From: Dromiciops gliroides
Taxonomy: Eukaryota; Chordata; Mammalia; Microbiotheria; Microbiotheriidae
Direction of reading: 5' to 3'
Length of the DNA stretch: 64,000 nucleotides
Assembly (NCBI RefSeq): GCF_019393635.1
Contig: NC_057866.1
Coordinates: 310,001 to 374,000, forward strand
Of the stretch, positions 11,401-22,788 are shown piece by piece. The translations under genes were made by a program, and so were the position numbers. The notes beneath the pieces are model-generated. The model was not told the origin of the DNA and ran no database searches. It saw only the letters and a list, made by a program, of their open reading frames with translations. Every line of letters starts with the position of its first letter. Positions within the stretch are counted from its first letter, which is position 1.

Positions 11401-14400
11401 TCTGGGCACAGGAGTGGGTGAGCAGACCCCAGGTCCCACGCCCTCAGTCCCTCAGCTCCCGACCCTGAGCCCAGGGCCTCCCCTGCCCCTCTCTCCTCCC
11501 GCTCTGACCGCCATGGCCTCTTTCCTACCTCATGGAGGGGAAATTTGGTCTCGAACACATGGTCCTTCAGCAGATCATCAAACTTCTCTAGGAGACACAA
11601 GTCAGGGTCCCAGGGTCCTGCCACCTCTCCTACCCATAAGCCATGCCCCTGAGCCATCTTCCTCCCCCCTCCAGGCTCCCGGAGAATGCAGGGACCCCAG
11701 ATGTGCTCTTCACCCTAAGGAGGCATCACAGCCCTGTACAGACCTGAGGTTTGAGCCCCACAGAAACTGAGCTAGTCACCCCCCCCCCAGAGTGGACACA
11801 GCTCCTCTGACCCTGAGACTGCCCACTTCTCAGTCCATTCACATACACCCTGCCAGTGGGACCAGGGCCTCTTGTCACTGTGGCTCTGTTCTCCCAGACT
11901 TCCTCAGAACCAGACAGCAGCCAGGTCTGAGAGGGAGGGCTCAAGGGACAGGGAGCAGGGACACATGTCCTTACCACCATTGACCTCCTTCTTCCTCAGG
12001 ATGAAGTTGACTATGCGAATTCTGAAAGAGATGAACTCTCAGCTTCAGGAATTCTCCCATGGCCAGGATGGGGGGAGGGAGTCTGATATTTCCCCCATTT
12101 CAGAGAGAAGCAAGGAAGGCACTCAATCATAGGGAAAGGGCCAAGGGGAGGGGTTCGAAGTCTGCTCAGTCTGGGAGCTCTGGGGGGCAGGGCCCTGGTC
12201 TGTTCCCCTCCTCTCCCCACTAGACCCCAGCCCAGGGGCTCCCCAGGAGGTCCTCCCGTGCCCCACCCCCCAGCACTGCCTGGCTGTGGGTGAGGACCAA
12301 GGCAATCAGGCAAGCCTGGAGCTTCTGCTGGCTCACCGAGCAGTGGTGGTAAGCACAGGCCCAGAGGACAGGGCAGGGGGGGCGGAGTAGCTGACATCCT
12401 TTAGCAAGTCTGTGTACTGGGTGAAGATGCTGCTGTGAGCTCTGATGCCAAAGAACAGCCTTTTTCTGTCTTCTATTTCCTGGGGGGGGGCACCCAGCCA
12501 TTGGCACACAGGGCAGCAGCCTTGGAGCAGCCAGGGGCCCCTGCCCTCCCCCTCTGCTGGGAGAACTGCCTCTTCCCCCAGGCCATTGGCACACAGGGCA
12601 GCAGCCATGGACCAGCTGGGGGTCCCTGCCTCTTCCCCCAGGCCTGGGCACCCACCACACCCCCCCCAGCCCCACCTTGATGGAAAAACCTTCCTTTTTG
12701 AGTTCGGCCAGGAATCTCTGTCGACGCTGGTCCCGGTTTGGGTTTGTCTTCTGAAGATCAGACACGAGGATAAAGTCCCAGTTCTCTGTGGCCTGGAGGA
12801 GGAAGGAGGAAAAGGAACAAGCATCTATTAAGCATCCACTACATACCAGGCACCCTGCTGGGCACTTTAAAAAAGTCATCTCAAAAAAAAAAGGGACAGC
12901 TAGGTGGCGCAGTGGATAGAGCACTAGCCCTGGAGTCAGGAGGACCTGAGTTCAAATCCGGCCTCAGACACTTAACACTTACTAGCTGTGTGACCCTGGG
13001 AAGGTCACCTAATCCCAATTGCCTCACCAAAAAAAAAAAAAAGTCATCTCCTTGCATCTGCATGACAGCTCTGGGAGGCAGGTGCCATTCTTATCTCCAT
13101 TTTACAGTTGAGGAAACTGAAGCAGGCAGCCATCAAGGGACTTGCCTGGGGTGTCTGGGGCTGGATTTGAACTAGGGTTCTCCCAACTTCAGGCCCAGTG
13201 CTTCATCCACTGAGCTCCTGACCTCAGAGAATCACAGAACTCCATCCCACCTGCCCAGAGCGATGCAGTCATCGTGCATTTGAGGCAGAATTTGAACTTG
13301 AGTCTTTCTGACTCCATGTCCAGTGCCCTCCCCATTTCCCTGTGCCACCCCTCAGGTTCACTCCATGGCCTCCTCTGGACTTTGTGGAGCCTACCAGGGC
13401 CTGGGCCCGCTTCTCAGCACTCACCTGTAAGTGTCCAACCTCCATCAGTGGGAAACTGTCTATCTCCAGAACAATTTGAATTTCATCCTCGGTAGCCTTG
13501 GGAGAGAGACACAGAGAGAGGGGAGCTGACTGAGCCAGACACACTGTACACCATGAGATGGTCATCAGCAAGCATTGCTTAGGCCCTGAGAGTGTGCTAG
13601 GCAATAGAGTTACAGAAGCAAAAAGTTACTTCCCCTCTCCGTGGACCAGGGATTGTGTGTATGGAGGCTGTGTGCATGCGTGTACATGCATATATGTATA
13701 TGCGAATGTATGCGTGTGTATGTGTATGTATAGAATAAGTATTAAGTGCCTACTCTGTGCCAGACTCTGTGCCAAGTGCTTGGGACACAGAGAAAGGCAA
13801 GACAGGCCTGCCTCCAAGCTGCTCACAGCATCGGGCAAAGCTTCTCAAACTGTGGGTATGGGGGTACGTGACTGAATGTGGGGGTCACAAAAATTTAGCA
13901 CCAGTGAAAGGGTATGGGGACCTGTTTTATAGACCTTCATACATGGGCTTGCATAAACATTTCTTGGGCAAAAAGGGGTCTCGAGCGGAAAGAGTTGAAG
14001 AAGCCCTGGCCTAGTTGGGGTGGGGAGAGACAACAACAAATGGCTACAGACACGATGTGTTGGAGATAACCAGAAGAGGGAAGGCCCTGGCATGAGGGGA
14101 ATGGCAAAAGGCTTCTTGCAGAAGGTGGCCTTTGAGCCGGAACTTGAAGGAAGACAGAAGCAGAGAGGAGGAGGCTAGAACACTCCAGTGACTCGGGGCA
14201 GAGGCACTAGTGCCTGGGAGAGTTGGCAGAGGCCTTTTGAAGGACGTGAACTAGAGGTGGCCAAGCCTGGGGCTCAGGCACAGTCCCAAGAGAAGGCTCA
14301 GTGTGGACCCCACAGTTGGGGTGGCTCAAACAGACTGTGGGGGTTGGGGGAGCGTTGGAGCTGGGGGAGCGTTGGAGCTGCAAGACCCGGGCTTGAGCCG

Positions 14401-17400
14401 GCTTCAGACACTCGCTGTCTCTGTGACTTTAAGGCCAGAAATGAGAGGGGGGGGTGCTGCCTTACTAGAGGAACTTGGGTCCCTCATCTGAGAGGTCCTC
14501 AGACCAAGGTCATCCTGCATCCAGTTTCCTTTTTCTCTCCTAAAAGGAGCCTGAGGCCTCCTGAGCAGGAGTGAGGAAACCTCACCCATACCTTGAGCAC
14601 ATACATGTGGAGGCAGATGGGAGAAGGGAGAGGCTGGAGGCAGGAGACCAATCATGAGGGAGAGGGAGGGCTAACTTTGGGGAGAGTGTCTGGGGAGAAA
14701 GATGAGCTCAGTCTTGGGTCAAGTTTGAGAGAGAGTAAGAAGGAGAAACCCATGGAAACAAAGGTGGGAAGATAGGGCAGAAGCCAGGGCCCTCCTTAGG
14801 GTCTGGAGTCCAGCCTCCCCTCCCCAACCAGGGGACAAACCAGGGTCCCAGGGGTGAGAAGAAGGGAACCGTGAAGAAGATCCCAGAGCTGGTACCCACA
14901 CCAGCCCTTGTAGCTCTCAAACCCTTAGAGGTACAGAGAGATTGCGGGAAAAGTGAGGCTACTGTGACCTTGGGTGCAGTGTAACATGTGGAAGTTGAGG
15001 CAGATGGCCTTTGGGGGCCTATCCCCACCCTCAGCCTCCCACTGGCCTCAACAGCTGGAGGCCTTGCACTTCCTTCCTCCCTGGGTCACCTGGCCAGCAG
15101 ATGCCAGACTTTCTCGGAACTCGGAAAGCAGGTTAAGCTGCTGCTCCAATCTCCAGCAGCTTTGCCTCCACACCCAGGCAGCCAGCCAGCCCCTCCCCAG
15201 CCCTTGTTCTACAGGCACACAGGCACACCCCAGGTGCCCAAGGTCTGTGATGCCCCCCCACCCCCCCACCCCCCCACCCCCCACCAGGGCTGGTCCCCAT
15301 TCTGTTTCTTGGTCTCCCAGTGATCAATCCTAGGCAAAGGCTGGGACCCAGACCTCCCAGAGCCTGCCCTTCCCCACCCACGGGCCTAGGCATGATCCTC
15401 TGTCCTCCCTCCATCATGCTCCTGTTCAGAAGGCCCGGGGTCCTCCCACAGCCACCTGGCTAGATGCTGGACTTCTCATGCTGGCATGCAAAGCTTGTCA
15501 TGGTCTGGCCCAGCCTTCAGTCCCTCCTACATCCTCCGCATTCCCTCCTACTCGCATGCTTCAGAACGAAGGTGGAAAGAAAGAACCAAGCCTGCCACCA
15601 TGCCAACTGGGTCCACCACAAGTTGGTGTTACATAATCTCTGGGTGTCCTCGCACATCTCCCTCATCAGCTCCCTCTCCGACCCCCTGCCTTGTCCTTCC
15701 TCAAACCTCCCATGGCTTCCCCTGCCCCAACCATTCACCAGGTGCTCCTCCTCCCCTCCCTTCACTCAGGTGCCTTCAGTTCCTCTCTCTTCCTTCCTCC
15801 ATCTCCCATGGCCTGACTCCTGACCAAGGCTGATAATCCCATTCTACCCATCTCCTCCAGCAGATCCACCTCTCTCACCAATCCAGTCACTCACTGTCTG
15901 CTTCCCTATGACCTACTCTCCCTCGATCTTGCAGTCCCCACTAGCTTCAAAGTCATATCTCCCCTCCATTTTGTGGGTAAATTTCTTGAGAAGACCATCT
16001 ACACTGGGGATCTCCACTTCCTCTCCTCCCACTCTCTTCTGATCCCTTTATAATCTGGCTTCTGACCTCATTGTCCCATGGAAGCAAAGGGAGAGGTGGC
16101 CTCTTGGCAGCCTTTTCTCCACCATCACTCCCCTAGACCTCTCTGAAACCTTGGATGTTGTTGGTCACTCTCCTCTCTAGGTCTAGGGGATGCCACACCC
16201 TCCTGGTTCCCTCTGGCCCCTGAGACTGCTCTTCCTGTCTTCTCTGCCTCTTCTTCCCTTCACTCAGTGACCTCAGTTCTCATGGATTTAATTGCCATAA
16301 TCTGATGGTTCTCATCCCATCTATCCTGCCCCAACTTCTCTGTTGACTACCAGGCTGGAGTTTCCAGCTGCCCATTGGACATCTCACATTCTTTCTTTTC
16401 CCCCCAGGCAATCAGAGTTAAGTGACTTGCCCAGGATCACACAGCTAGTGTCTGAGGGTAGATTTGAACTCAGGTTCTTACCAATTTTAGGGTTGGTTGC
16501 TCTATGCCCTGCACCACCTAGCTGCCCTGACATCTTAAACTCAACACGTCCCAAACTGAACTCAATCTTTTCCCACCCAAACTCTTGGCTCTGCCAAATT
16601 TCCCTATTCTTGTCAAAGCCACTACGATCCTCTAAACCACCTGGGCCTAAAACTTTGGCACCATCATTCATAATAATAACAACAGCACTTATATAGCACC
16701 TACTATGTGCCAGGCCCCACGATAAGCATTTAACAAATACTATCTCATTGGACCCTCCCAACCACCGTGGGAGAAAGAACTATTGTCCTCATTCTATAAC
16801 TAAGGAAAGTGAGGCAGATAGAGACTGAATGATCTGCCCAGGGTCAGTAAGTGTCTGAGGTCTCCCAGACTCAATCCACTCTATCACCTAGCTGCCCGGA
16901 CTGTGTCCCCGCACCCACACCACACACCAGATCTGTCCCATATCTGCTCATGCCCACACTCAAAAACTCCTTTTCTCATCACCTTCCACCTGAACTAGGT
17001 CATAGCCTTGGCCTCCCTGCCTCCAATCCCGACCACATCTGACCATGCCACCCCCTACTCCATCCCCTCCATTGGCTCGCTATAACCTCCAGGATCAAAT
17101 GCAAGATCTCTTTGGGTGTCCAAAGTCCTCCTTGCCCTGCCTTCCTGGGTGTCTTGCACCTCATTCACTCCAGTGCCCCCTGGCCTCCTGGCAGCTCTCC
17201 TGCCTAGAACACTCTCCCTCCTCATCTTCACCTCCTGCCTTTCTCTGCTTCCTTTAACTAAAATCCCACCTTCTCCGGGAAGACTTCCCTCTGTGGATTA
17301 GATCCTGTCTATTGCCACGTTGTCTCCCTCCTTCTCCCCTCCCCCGAGATTGGAAACTCTTGGAGGACAGGCACTGTCTTTTCCTCTCTGGGTCTCCTGG

Positions 17401-20400
17401 CTACTTAACCCAGTGCCTTGCACACGGTTGGCATTTAATGCCTGCTTGTTGACAGACAAGCCCAGATCAAATGCCACCTCCCTTAATTTCCCGTCATAAA
17501 CCCTCTCTCTCCAGCTAGGAATGAGGTCTCACTCCCCTCACCCCCCCACCCCTTGCCCAAAGGCCCTAGAACACAGCATGGCTCAGCCATGGAGTCCAGC
17601 GGCCATCTCATCCCATCTTCCCTTTTCCAAGGGCAAGGGTTGCAGGCCCCCAGAGGAAGGGGCCTTGCTCACGGCCCATGAGCACTCAGGAGCAGCTTCT
17701 CGGGAAGGTTGTGGCCTGGGGCGTGAGACAAGGCAAGCAGGAGGGCTGCATTCTCTCCAACACTTTCAGTCATGTAGAGATCTGGGGGCAAATGGGCGGC
17801 CCCAGCCACACTTGAAGGTGGGGAGAGACCTCAGCTGAGATGTTGCTTCCCAATCCCCTTCAGGGTCAGGTAAGAGGTCCTGGGTGGGGGGCGAGGAAAT
17901 GAGGCCATCACTCCCACCTCACAAGTATCTAGACCTAAACTCCCCTTACCAGAGAAAGAGGCGTCCCTATCACTTTCTCCAGAACTTCAGGCCCTGAAGC
18001 CTCTCCCCAGGTACCAGAGGGCAGCATGGGGTAGTCCCAGGGGGCTGAAGTCCCAGGGCAGGGGGCAGGAGGCATCAGGCCGGCTAGGGCAGGCCCTGAG
18101 GTGGGAGCCCAGGCGTCGGTGCAGGGCTGAACACAGGGCACCCACATCGCATTTCTGCCGAGGGCTGGGCCAGTCTATGAAGGCCTTGTGTGGGTGCCTG
18201 GGTTTCACTCGTTCTCGCCCTCATCCTAGATGGTTTCTGGACCTCTGGGTTTGCAGGAGGAGGAAGAGCAGGTGGAAGACTCCAGGGAGCTTCACGTCAG
18301 AGTGCCTCACTTCCAAGCTGCACCCCTGTTCCACCATCCCTGCCATCCCGGATGCTGCCATAGCCAACTGATTCCCAGGGCTAAAGCTTTGCAAAGCCAC
18401 GTGGCTTTCCAGCCTGTCCCTTCTGAGGCTGAAGTGAAGGCCATGGTCCTGTCATCGACCCCCAAACCACCTCCCTCAAACTCCAAGATAGTTGGAGGTG
18501 TGCAAAGGGGAAGTAGTCTGTTCCCCCCGGCCCTCTCTGTTAGTCACCCTCTGCTCTTGTCCAATCAGAGCCAAGTTCTGCTGTAGGAAACTACTGGTCC
18601 TACTCTTCCATGATGCCTCCCCTGAATGCCCCAGCCTTGATGTTCCATGACTCAGACCCTTGAACATTTCCATTTTTCCAGGTTCCAAACTTTGGTATCA
18701 AGCTCAACACCCTGTCAACTGCCAAGTCTTGTGGCTTCTCCCTCCACCATGCCTGCAGGCTCCAGAGGAGTTCCTTGCCTTCTGAGGGTCCTTCCACCTC
18801 CGGGAGGGTCCCATTCCAGGACCACATACTCTTGCAGCAGCCCAGTCCCCAGACCTGCTCATTCCCATCTCACCCCAACCTCCATTCTTCAAAACTCTCC
18901 AAGTGCTCCCCTCTGACTGGAAGCTCCCTGAAGGCAGGCCCTAGCACACAGGAGGGATGGTCACTGTTTCTAGAACAAAACTTATTGTTGCCTTCCTGGG
19001 CAGCACATTTAGGAAGCTGAAGAGCTCTACCCAGTAGCCCTACAGGCCAACCTACATGGCCAGCTACGAGCTGGCCATGCACTGACTGACATACTTCCCC
19101 TTCTTGTAGCTTCCTATACTTTTATAACCTAGAAGCCCATGACATCCCAGGCCCATGGGCCTGGGATAACTCAGAAGTTTTCTCCTTGAGAAGCAAAGGA
19201 CTAATGAGCGGAGCTTGGGGACAGAGATAACTCTAGGAGTCAGGACCACCACGCCTTATTCAAGCCTTTCCCACCCCTCCCCCAATAAGGGACTTTCCAC
19301 TCTCAGGTGATCACCCCACCTACGCTCTAAAAATAGTCTGGTTAGGGGAGGAAAAAGTTCTAAACTCCCGGCCAGGCCCCCTTATACTGAATCAAACTGT
19401 TCTTTTATCTTTTTTTTTTTTTTTTGCAGGGCAATGAAGGTTAAATGACTTGCCCAGGGCCACACAGCTAGTGTCAAGTGTCTGAGGCCAGATTTGAACT
19501 CAGGTCCTCCTGAATCCAGGGCCGGTGCTTTATCCACTGTGCTACCTAGCTGCCCCTGTTCTTTTATCTTTAATGAGGGTGTGTGAGAGTGCACTTCTTT
19601 ACAGAAGAATACCTAAGGACCCCCACCACCTATTTCTAGAAGTATGTTTCTAGAAGGGGCCTTGCCACAAGCATTATAGTGATGATGCTACCAGGCCAAC
19701 CACAAAGGTAGCACCTACTAGCTCAGCTTTTTTTTTGGTTTTGTTTTGGACAGAGCAATGAGGATTCAGTGACTTGCCCAGGGTCACACCACTAGGAAGT
19801 GTCAAGCCTCTGAGGCCAGGACCCAGGTCCTCCTGACTTCAGGGCCGGTGCTTTATCCCCCGCTGCAGTACCCCCTGGCAGCCCCAAACTAGCTCATTTC
19901 TATGACCCTTATTGTCTCCTCTGATCGCTACAACAACCCTGGGAGAAGGCACTATTATTATCATCTCCATTTACAGGATAAGGAAACTGAGCCAAACAGA
20001 AGTGCGGTGACTTGTCCAGGGTCACACAGCTAGGTAAGCATTCTAGACTGGATTTGAATTCAGGTCTTCCTGACTCCAGGCCCAGTGTTCTATCCACTGC
20101 AGGTTTAGAGATGAGAAAAGTGAGGCCCAGAGAGGGCTAGTCATTTGCCCAACTAACAGGAAGTTAGTGGCAGAACCAAGACCAGAAGCCAGATTTCTAG
20201 ACTCCCAGTGTCCCCTCAGGCAGATTCTGTTGGTGTTCTGGTCTGTTGGGACACCACAGGGAGACTTAGCATCAGCAGCATGAGCAGAGGCAGGAGGATA
20301 ACAGGGGAGACCTTAGCCTCATGGCAGTCCCCTGGCATTCAGGTTCCTGGGGACAAGCTCAGGACCGCACCCCCCCCACCCCGCTTTGGTCCCAGGCCTC

Positions 20401-20501
20401 CCCCTCCCCCAGCCAAGCCCAGACCCATACCTGAATTGGTTTGGGGAAGAGGGCTGAGCTGCTGGGATGGGAGGCAGGCAGGGGGCGGGGCTCACCTGCA
20501 T
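5450..20501 (-). CDS. ANO9: Anoctamin-9, complete coding region, 23 exons
   Basis: TMEM16/anoctamin membrane protein; human ANO9 is epithelial and linked to lipid scrambling and cation conductance rather than classical chloride-channel activity. Exons in transcript order: 20501-20496, 13496-13425, 12792-12676, 12479-12337, 12021-11975, 11587-11529, 11401-11328, 10871-10737, 10651-10555, 10412-10352, 10252-10170, 10078-9974, 9859-9695, 9380-9344, 9022-8911, 8694-8637, 8290-8193, 7975-7833, 7651-7499, 7239-7092, 6584-6483, 5912-5819, 5731-5450. All junctions are GT/AG and phases agree; total 2391 nt, 796 residues against 782 in human. The first exon holds only ATG CAG, as human ANO9 starts MQ. 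Residues about 30-215 form the cytosolic N-terminal domain; membrane segments begin near residue 180 ([11 protein letters not shown]...). The acidic calcium-site residues of TMEM16 proteins are visible: NCVE (E486), DEFME (E533, E536) and IEIRLD (E565, D569). The last 60 or so residues are poorly conserved; a GT after codons LWYEQ in the last exon could allow a different C-terminus. Identity is very sure; exact ends of the short exons are fairly sure. Confidence 0.96.
9547..9652. repeat. 55-bp tandem duplication in ANO9 intron 13
   Basis: Two near-identical copies starting CTCTGTGTCTGAGATGGTCC at 9547 and 9602. Confidence 0.9.
11090..11310. repeat. Degenerate tandem repeat in ANO9 intron 7
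   Basis: C-rich text repeating CCAAACTGAGCCC and GTGGGGTCCC motifs; two longer related blocks lie about 140 bp apart. Confidence 0.65.
12490..12650. repeat. Two-copy repeat, about 85-bp spacing, in ANO9 intron 3
   Basis: GCCATTGGCACACAGGGCAG occurs at about 12497 and 12582, followed in each by related G/C-rich text ending CTGCCTCTTCCCCCAGG. Confidence 0.85.
12893..13041 (+). mobile_element. Marsupial CORE-SINE in ANO9 intron 2
   Basis: Sense-oriented copy (GACAGCTAGGTGGCGCAGTG ... AATTGCCTCACC plus A-tail), flanked by AAAAAAGTCATCTC on both sides, a likely TSD. It is antisense to ANO9 and about 100 bp upstream of exon 3. An older MIR-like minus copy follows at 13055-13215. Confidence 0.9.
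13836..14008. mobile_element. Candidate hAT-like non-autonomous DNA transposon
   Basis: A 173-bp element whose ends are inverted: CAAAGCTTCTCAAACT at the left, and the complement of CAGGGCTTCTTCAACT at the right. It splits an older dispersed repeat (13735-13835 and 14009-14185). CA..G-type ends suggest hAT, but no clear 8-bp TSD is visible. Confidence 0.45.
15850..17460 (+). repeat. L2 LINE, 3' half, in ANO9 intron 1
   Basis: Plus-strand marsupial L2: TCATGGATTTAATTGCCATA near 16278, CTTAAACTCAACACGTCCCA near 16534, then GATTGGAAACTCTTGGAGGA and a CCAGTGCCTTGCACACGGTT 3' end near 17415. Interrupted by SINEs at 16400-16529 and 16672-16898. L2 text may extend left to about 15480. Confidence 0.75.
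16400..16529 (-). mobile_element. Marsupial CORE-SINE inserted in an L2
   Basis: Diverged antisense copy (TGACTTGCCCAGGATCACAC ... CACCTAGCTGCCCTG) splitting the L2 text at 15850-17460. A second SINE-derived block of MIR/THER type lies at 16672-16898. Confidence 0.85.
19411..19555 (-). mobile_element. Marsupial CORE-SINE
   Basis: Antisense copy with T-tail on the left; CTGTTCTTTTATCTTT before and after it is the TSD (about 19397-19412 and 19556-19571). Confidence 0.9.
19728..19887 (-). mobile_element. Marsupial CORE-SINE, diverged
   Basis: Antisense copy (AGTGACTTGCCCAGGGTCAC ... CTGGCAGCCCC) with small changes in the tRNA-like part. An older MIR/THER-like minus copy lies next to it at 19897-20100. 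Confidence 0.8.
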
Positions 20502-21014
20502 GATGGAGAACTGACTCAGGCTCAGGCTTGGGCTCAGGTCAGGCTCCGGTTCCCTTCCGGATCCAGCAGACTTCAGGGGTTCAGCCTCAGGTGCACAACA
20601 GGGGGCTTTGCCTGGCTGCTGGGCCCCCAGGGCCAACCTGCCGACTCACCTGCCCCAGATCCCTTCCCAAGTGTACTCTGCCTCCTTAGCTAGGACTTCC
20701 GTGTGAGACTCTCACCCCTCCCTCCTAGGAATACCTGGAGCTCCAGGCAGAAGGGGAGGGGCAGAGAGCAAGGGGAGAGGCCAGCTCCCCCATGCCCCCT
20801 ACACACTGGGCTGGGCTGTTTAGGGCCGGGGCGGCCGACCACACCCTGGAGAAAGCCTCCCTCCTGGGTCGGGAATGTCCTGGGAAGGTCTCTGGCTGGG
20901 GGTTGGGGAAGATGTGGCTGCCTTAGGACTGCCCAAGGAGACCCTGTGGTAAGGCAGAGAGGTCAAGAATGACCCAACCACTCATGCTGGGAAAAGCTCT
21001 CTACAGCCAGAAAA

Positions 21015-21437
21015 AGAATTGTGGAATCTGAATGCAGATTGAACTGTACTGTTTCTACTTTCTTTTCTTTTTTGAGGTTTTCCCCTTTTGTTCTGATTCT
21101 TCTTTCACAACACGACTAGTGCAGAAATCTGTTTGATGTGATTGTACATATATAACCTATATCATTGTTTTCTGTCTTGGGGAGGAGGGAGGGAGGGAAT
21201 CTTAGAAAAACAAATGTTATGGGGCAGCTAGGTGGCCCAGTGGATAGAGCATTGGCCCTGGATTCAGGAGGACCTGAGTTCAAATCTGGCCTCAGACACT
21301 TAATTACTAGCTGTGTGACCCTGGGCAAGTCACAATCCCAATTGCCTCACCAAAAAAAAACAAACAAAAAACAAAAACCCAACAAATCCTGAAAACTATC
21401 TCTACATGTAACTGGAAAATAATAAAATACTTTTATG
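21015..21437 (+). mobile_element. L1 3'-end fragment with a nested CORE-SINE
   Basis: L1 3' end (ACATATATAACCTATATCAT ... ACTGGAAAATAATAAAATAC) interrupted at 21220-21375 by a sense CORE-SINE with an A-rich tail of CAAACAAAAAAC type. Short ACAAAT flanks look like the SINE's TSD. Confidence 0.85.
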
Positions 21438-21839
21438 ATTGGCCCAACCTAGGCATCCACTCTCCCAGATTCTTCCTACCCCTCTGGGAAAGGGGCCAAG
21501 ACCTGTTTCACAAGTGGGAAAAAGAGGCACCCAATGCTCACTCAGTGCCTGCTCTAAATTAGCATCCAGACTCCCCAGAGCCAGCCTGGGAGAGAGGGAT
21601 TTGTCAGAGATGTTGCTAACTCCGGAAGGAAAGCTGATGGATCTTTTTTATTTGGGGGTGGGGAGCGGGTGAGGGGAGCTGATCCCAGGACACAAGACCA
21701 AGAAGGGGCAGAAAGAGGAATCAACCCCATTTCCACCCCAAGTCTCAGGGCTGGGGAAGGCTAGAAGGACCTCCTAGGGCCCACTGAGAAGAGTACCAGG
21801 AGACCCCCCCACCAATGAGCTGGGTAGCCCTGGACTTCA

Positions 21840-22320
21840 TCGAACCTCTGGAGAGCTGGGCCTGGAATCTGGGAGACCTGAGTTCAAATCCTATCTCAGA
21901 CACTAGCTGTGTGACCCTAGACAAACTGTGGTGGTTGTTAATCATTTCAGTCATGATCTTCGTAACCCCATTTGGGGTTTTCTTGGCAGTTATGCTGGCC
22001 TGGTTGGCCATTTCCTTCTCTAGTTCATGTACAGATGAAGAAACTGAGGCAAACAGGGTGAAATGACTTGCCCAGGGTCATGCAGCTAGGAAGTATCTGA
22101 GGCTAGATTTGAACCAGGGAAGAGGAGTCTTCTGACTCCAGGCCTAGCTGTTTTATCTACTGGGGCACCCCCTAGCTGCCCTCTAGACAAATCACTGTAC
22201 CTCATTTTCCTCAGCCCCTTCCTCACAGGATCTTTATGGATCAAAGGGGATGATAACGGCTAAGCTATTATTATAATGCCTGCCATGTAGTAAATGCCGC
22301 ATCAACATTGTCAGCTCTTC
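21840..22320 (+). repeat. MIR-like SINE split by an antisense RTE-tailed SINE
   Basis: Outer MIR-like copy (GAGTTCAAATCCTATCTCAG to 21925, resuming at 22192 with TCACTGTACCTCATTTTCC). Inner element 21926-22182 is minus, carrying the RTE-type tail (AACCCCATTTGGGGTTTTCT on the plus strand). TSD CTAGACAAA at 21917-21925 and 22183-22191. Confidence 0.75.
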
Positions 22321-22644
22321 CTATTGTTATCTCTCTGGGCCTCGGTTTCCCCGTCTACAAAAGGGCCCCGTGGTCCCTCCCAGCTCAGATGCTCTGCGGC
22401 CGAGGCAGTTCCCAAGAAGGGATCTAGCCCTTATTTAGACCTCAGCTTTTCCTAAGCTTCTCCAGTGGCCCTGAAGGTCCCTTGGGCTCACCACATGACC
22501 TGTGGTTGGTTTGGGGGGGTATCCGACCCTAATCTAGCCCCAATTGCTTCCAGGCTGCAGGTCCTCATGGGACTTGGCAGGGACAAACCTCCGCCGCTGC
22601 CTAAGCCCGTGGTGAGCAGCAAGGCCACACCGGGATGCATTTTT

Positions 22645-22775
22645 TTTTTTAATTTTAGACTTTTATTTTCCAAATTACATGTAAAAGCAAATTTTGACAT
22701 GAGTTCCACTCACAACCTGGATAAGGTAGAATTGTTTGCCATGACTGCTCGTGTATAATTTATGTTGAATTGTTT
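22645..22775 (-). mobile_element. Short L1 3'-end insertion
   Basis: Begins with a T-run (the poly(A) tail) and TTTTCCAAATTACATGTAAA, the antisense L1 3' end. TSD GGGATGCATTTTT at 22632-22644 and 22776-22788. Confidence 0.8.
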
Positions 22776-22788
22776 GGGATGCATTTTT

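Noticed and set aside
20634-20636. N-terminally extended ANO9
   Set aside because: The in-frame upstream triplet is TTG; the first ATG is the one giving MQ, as in human.
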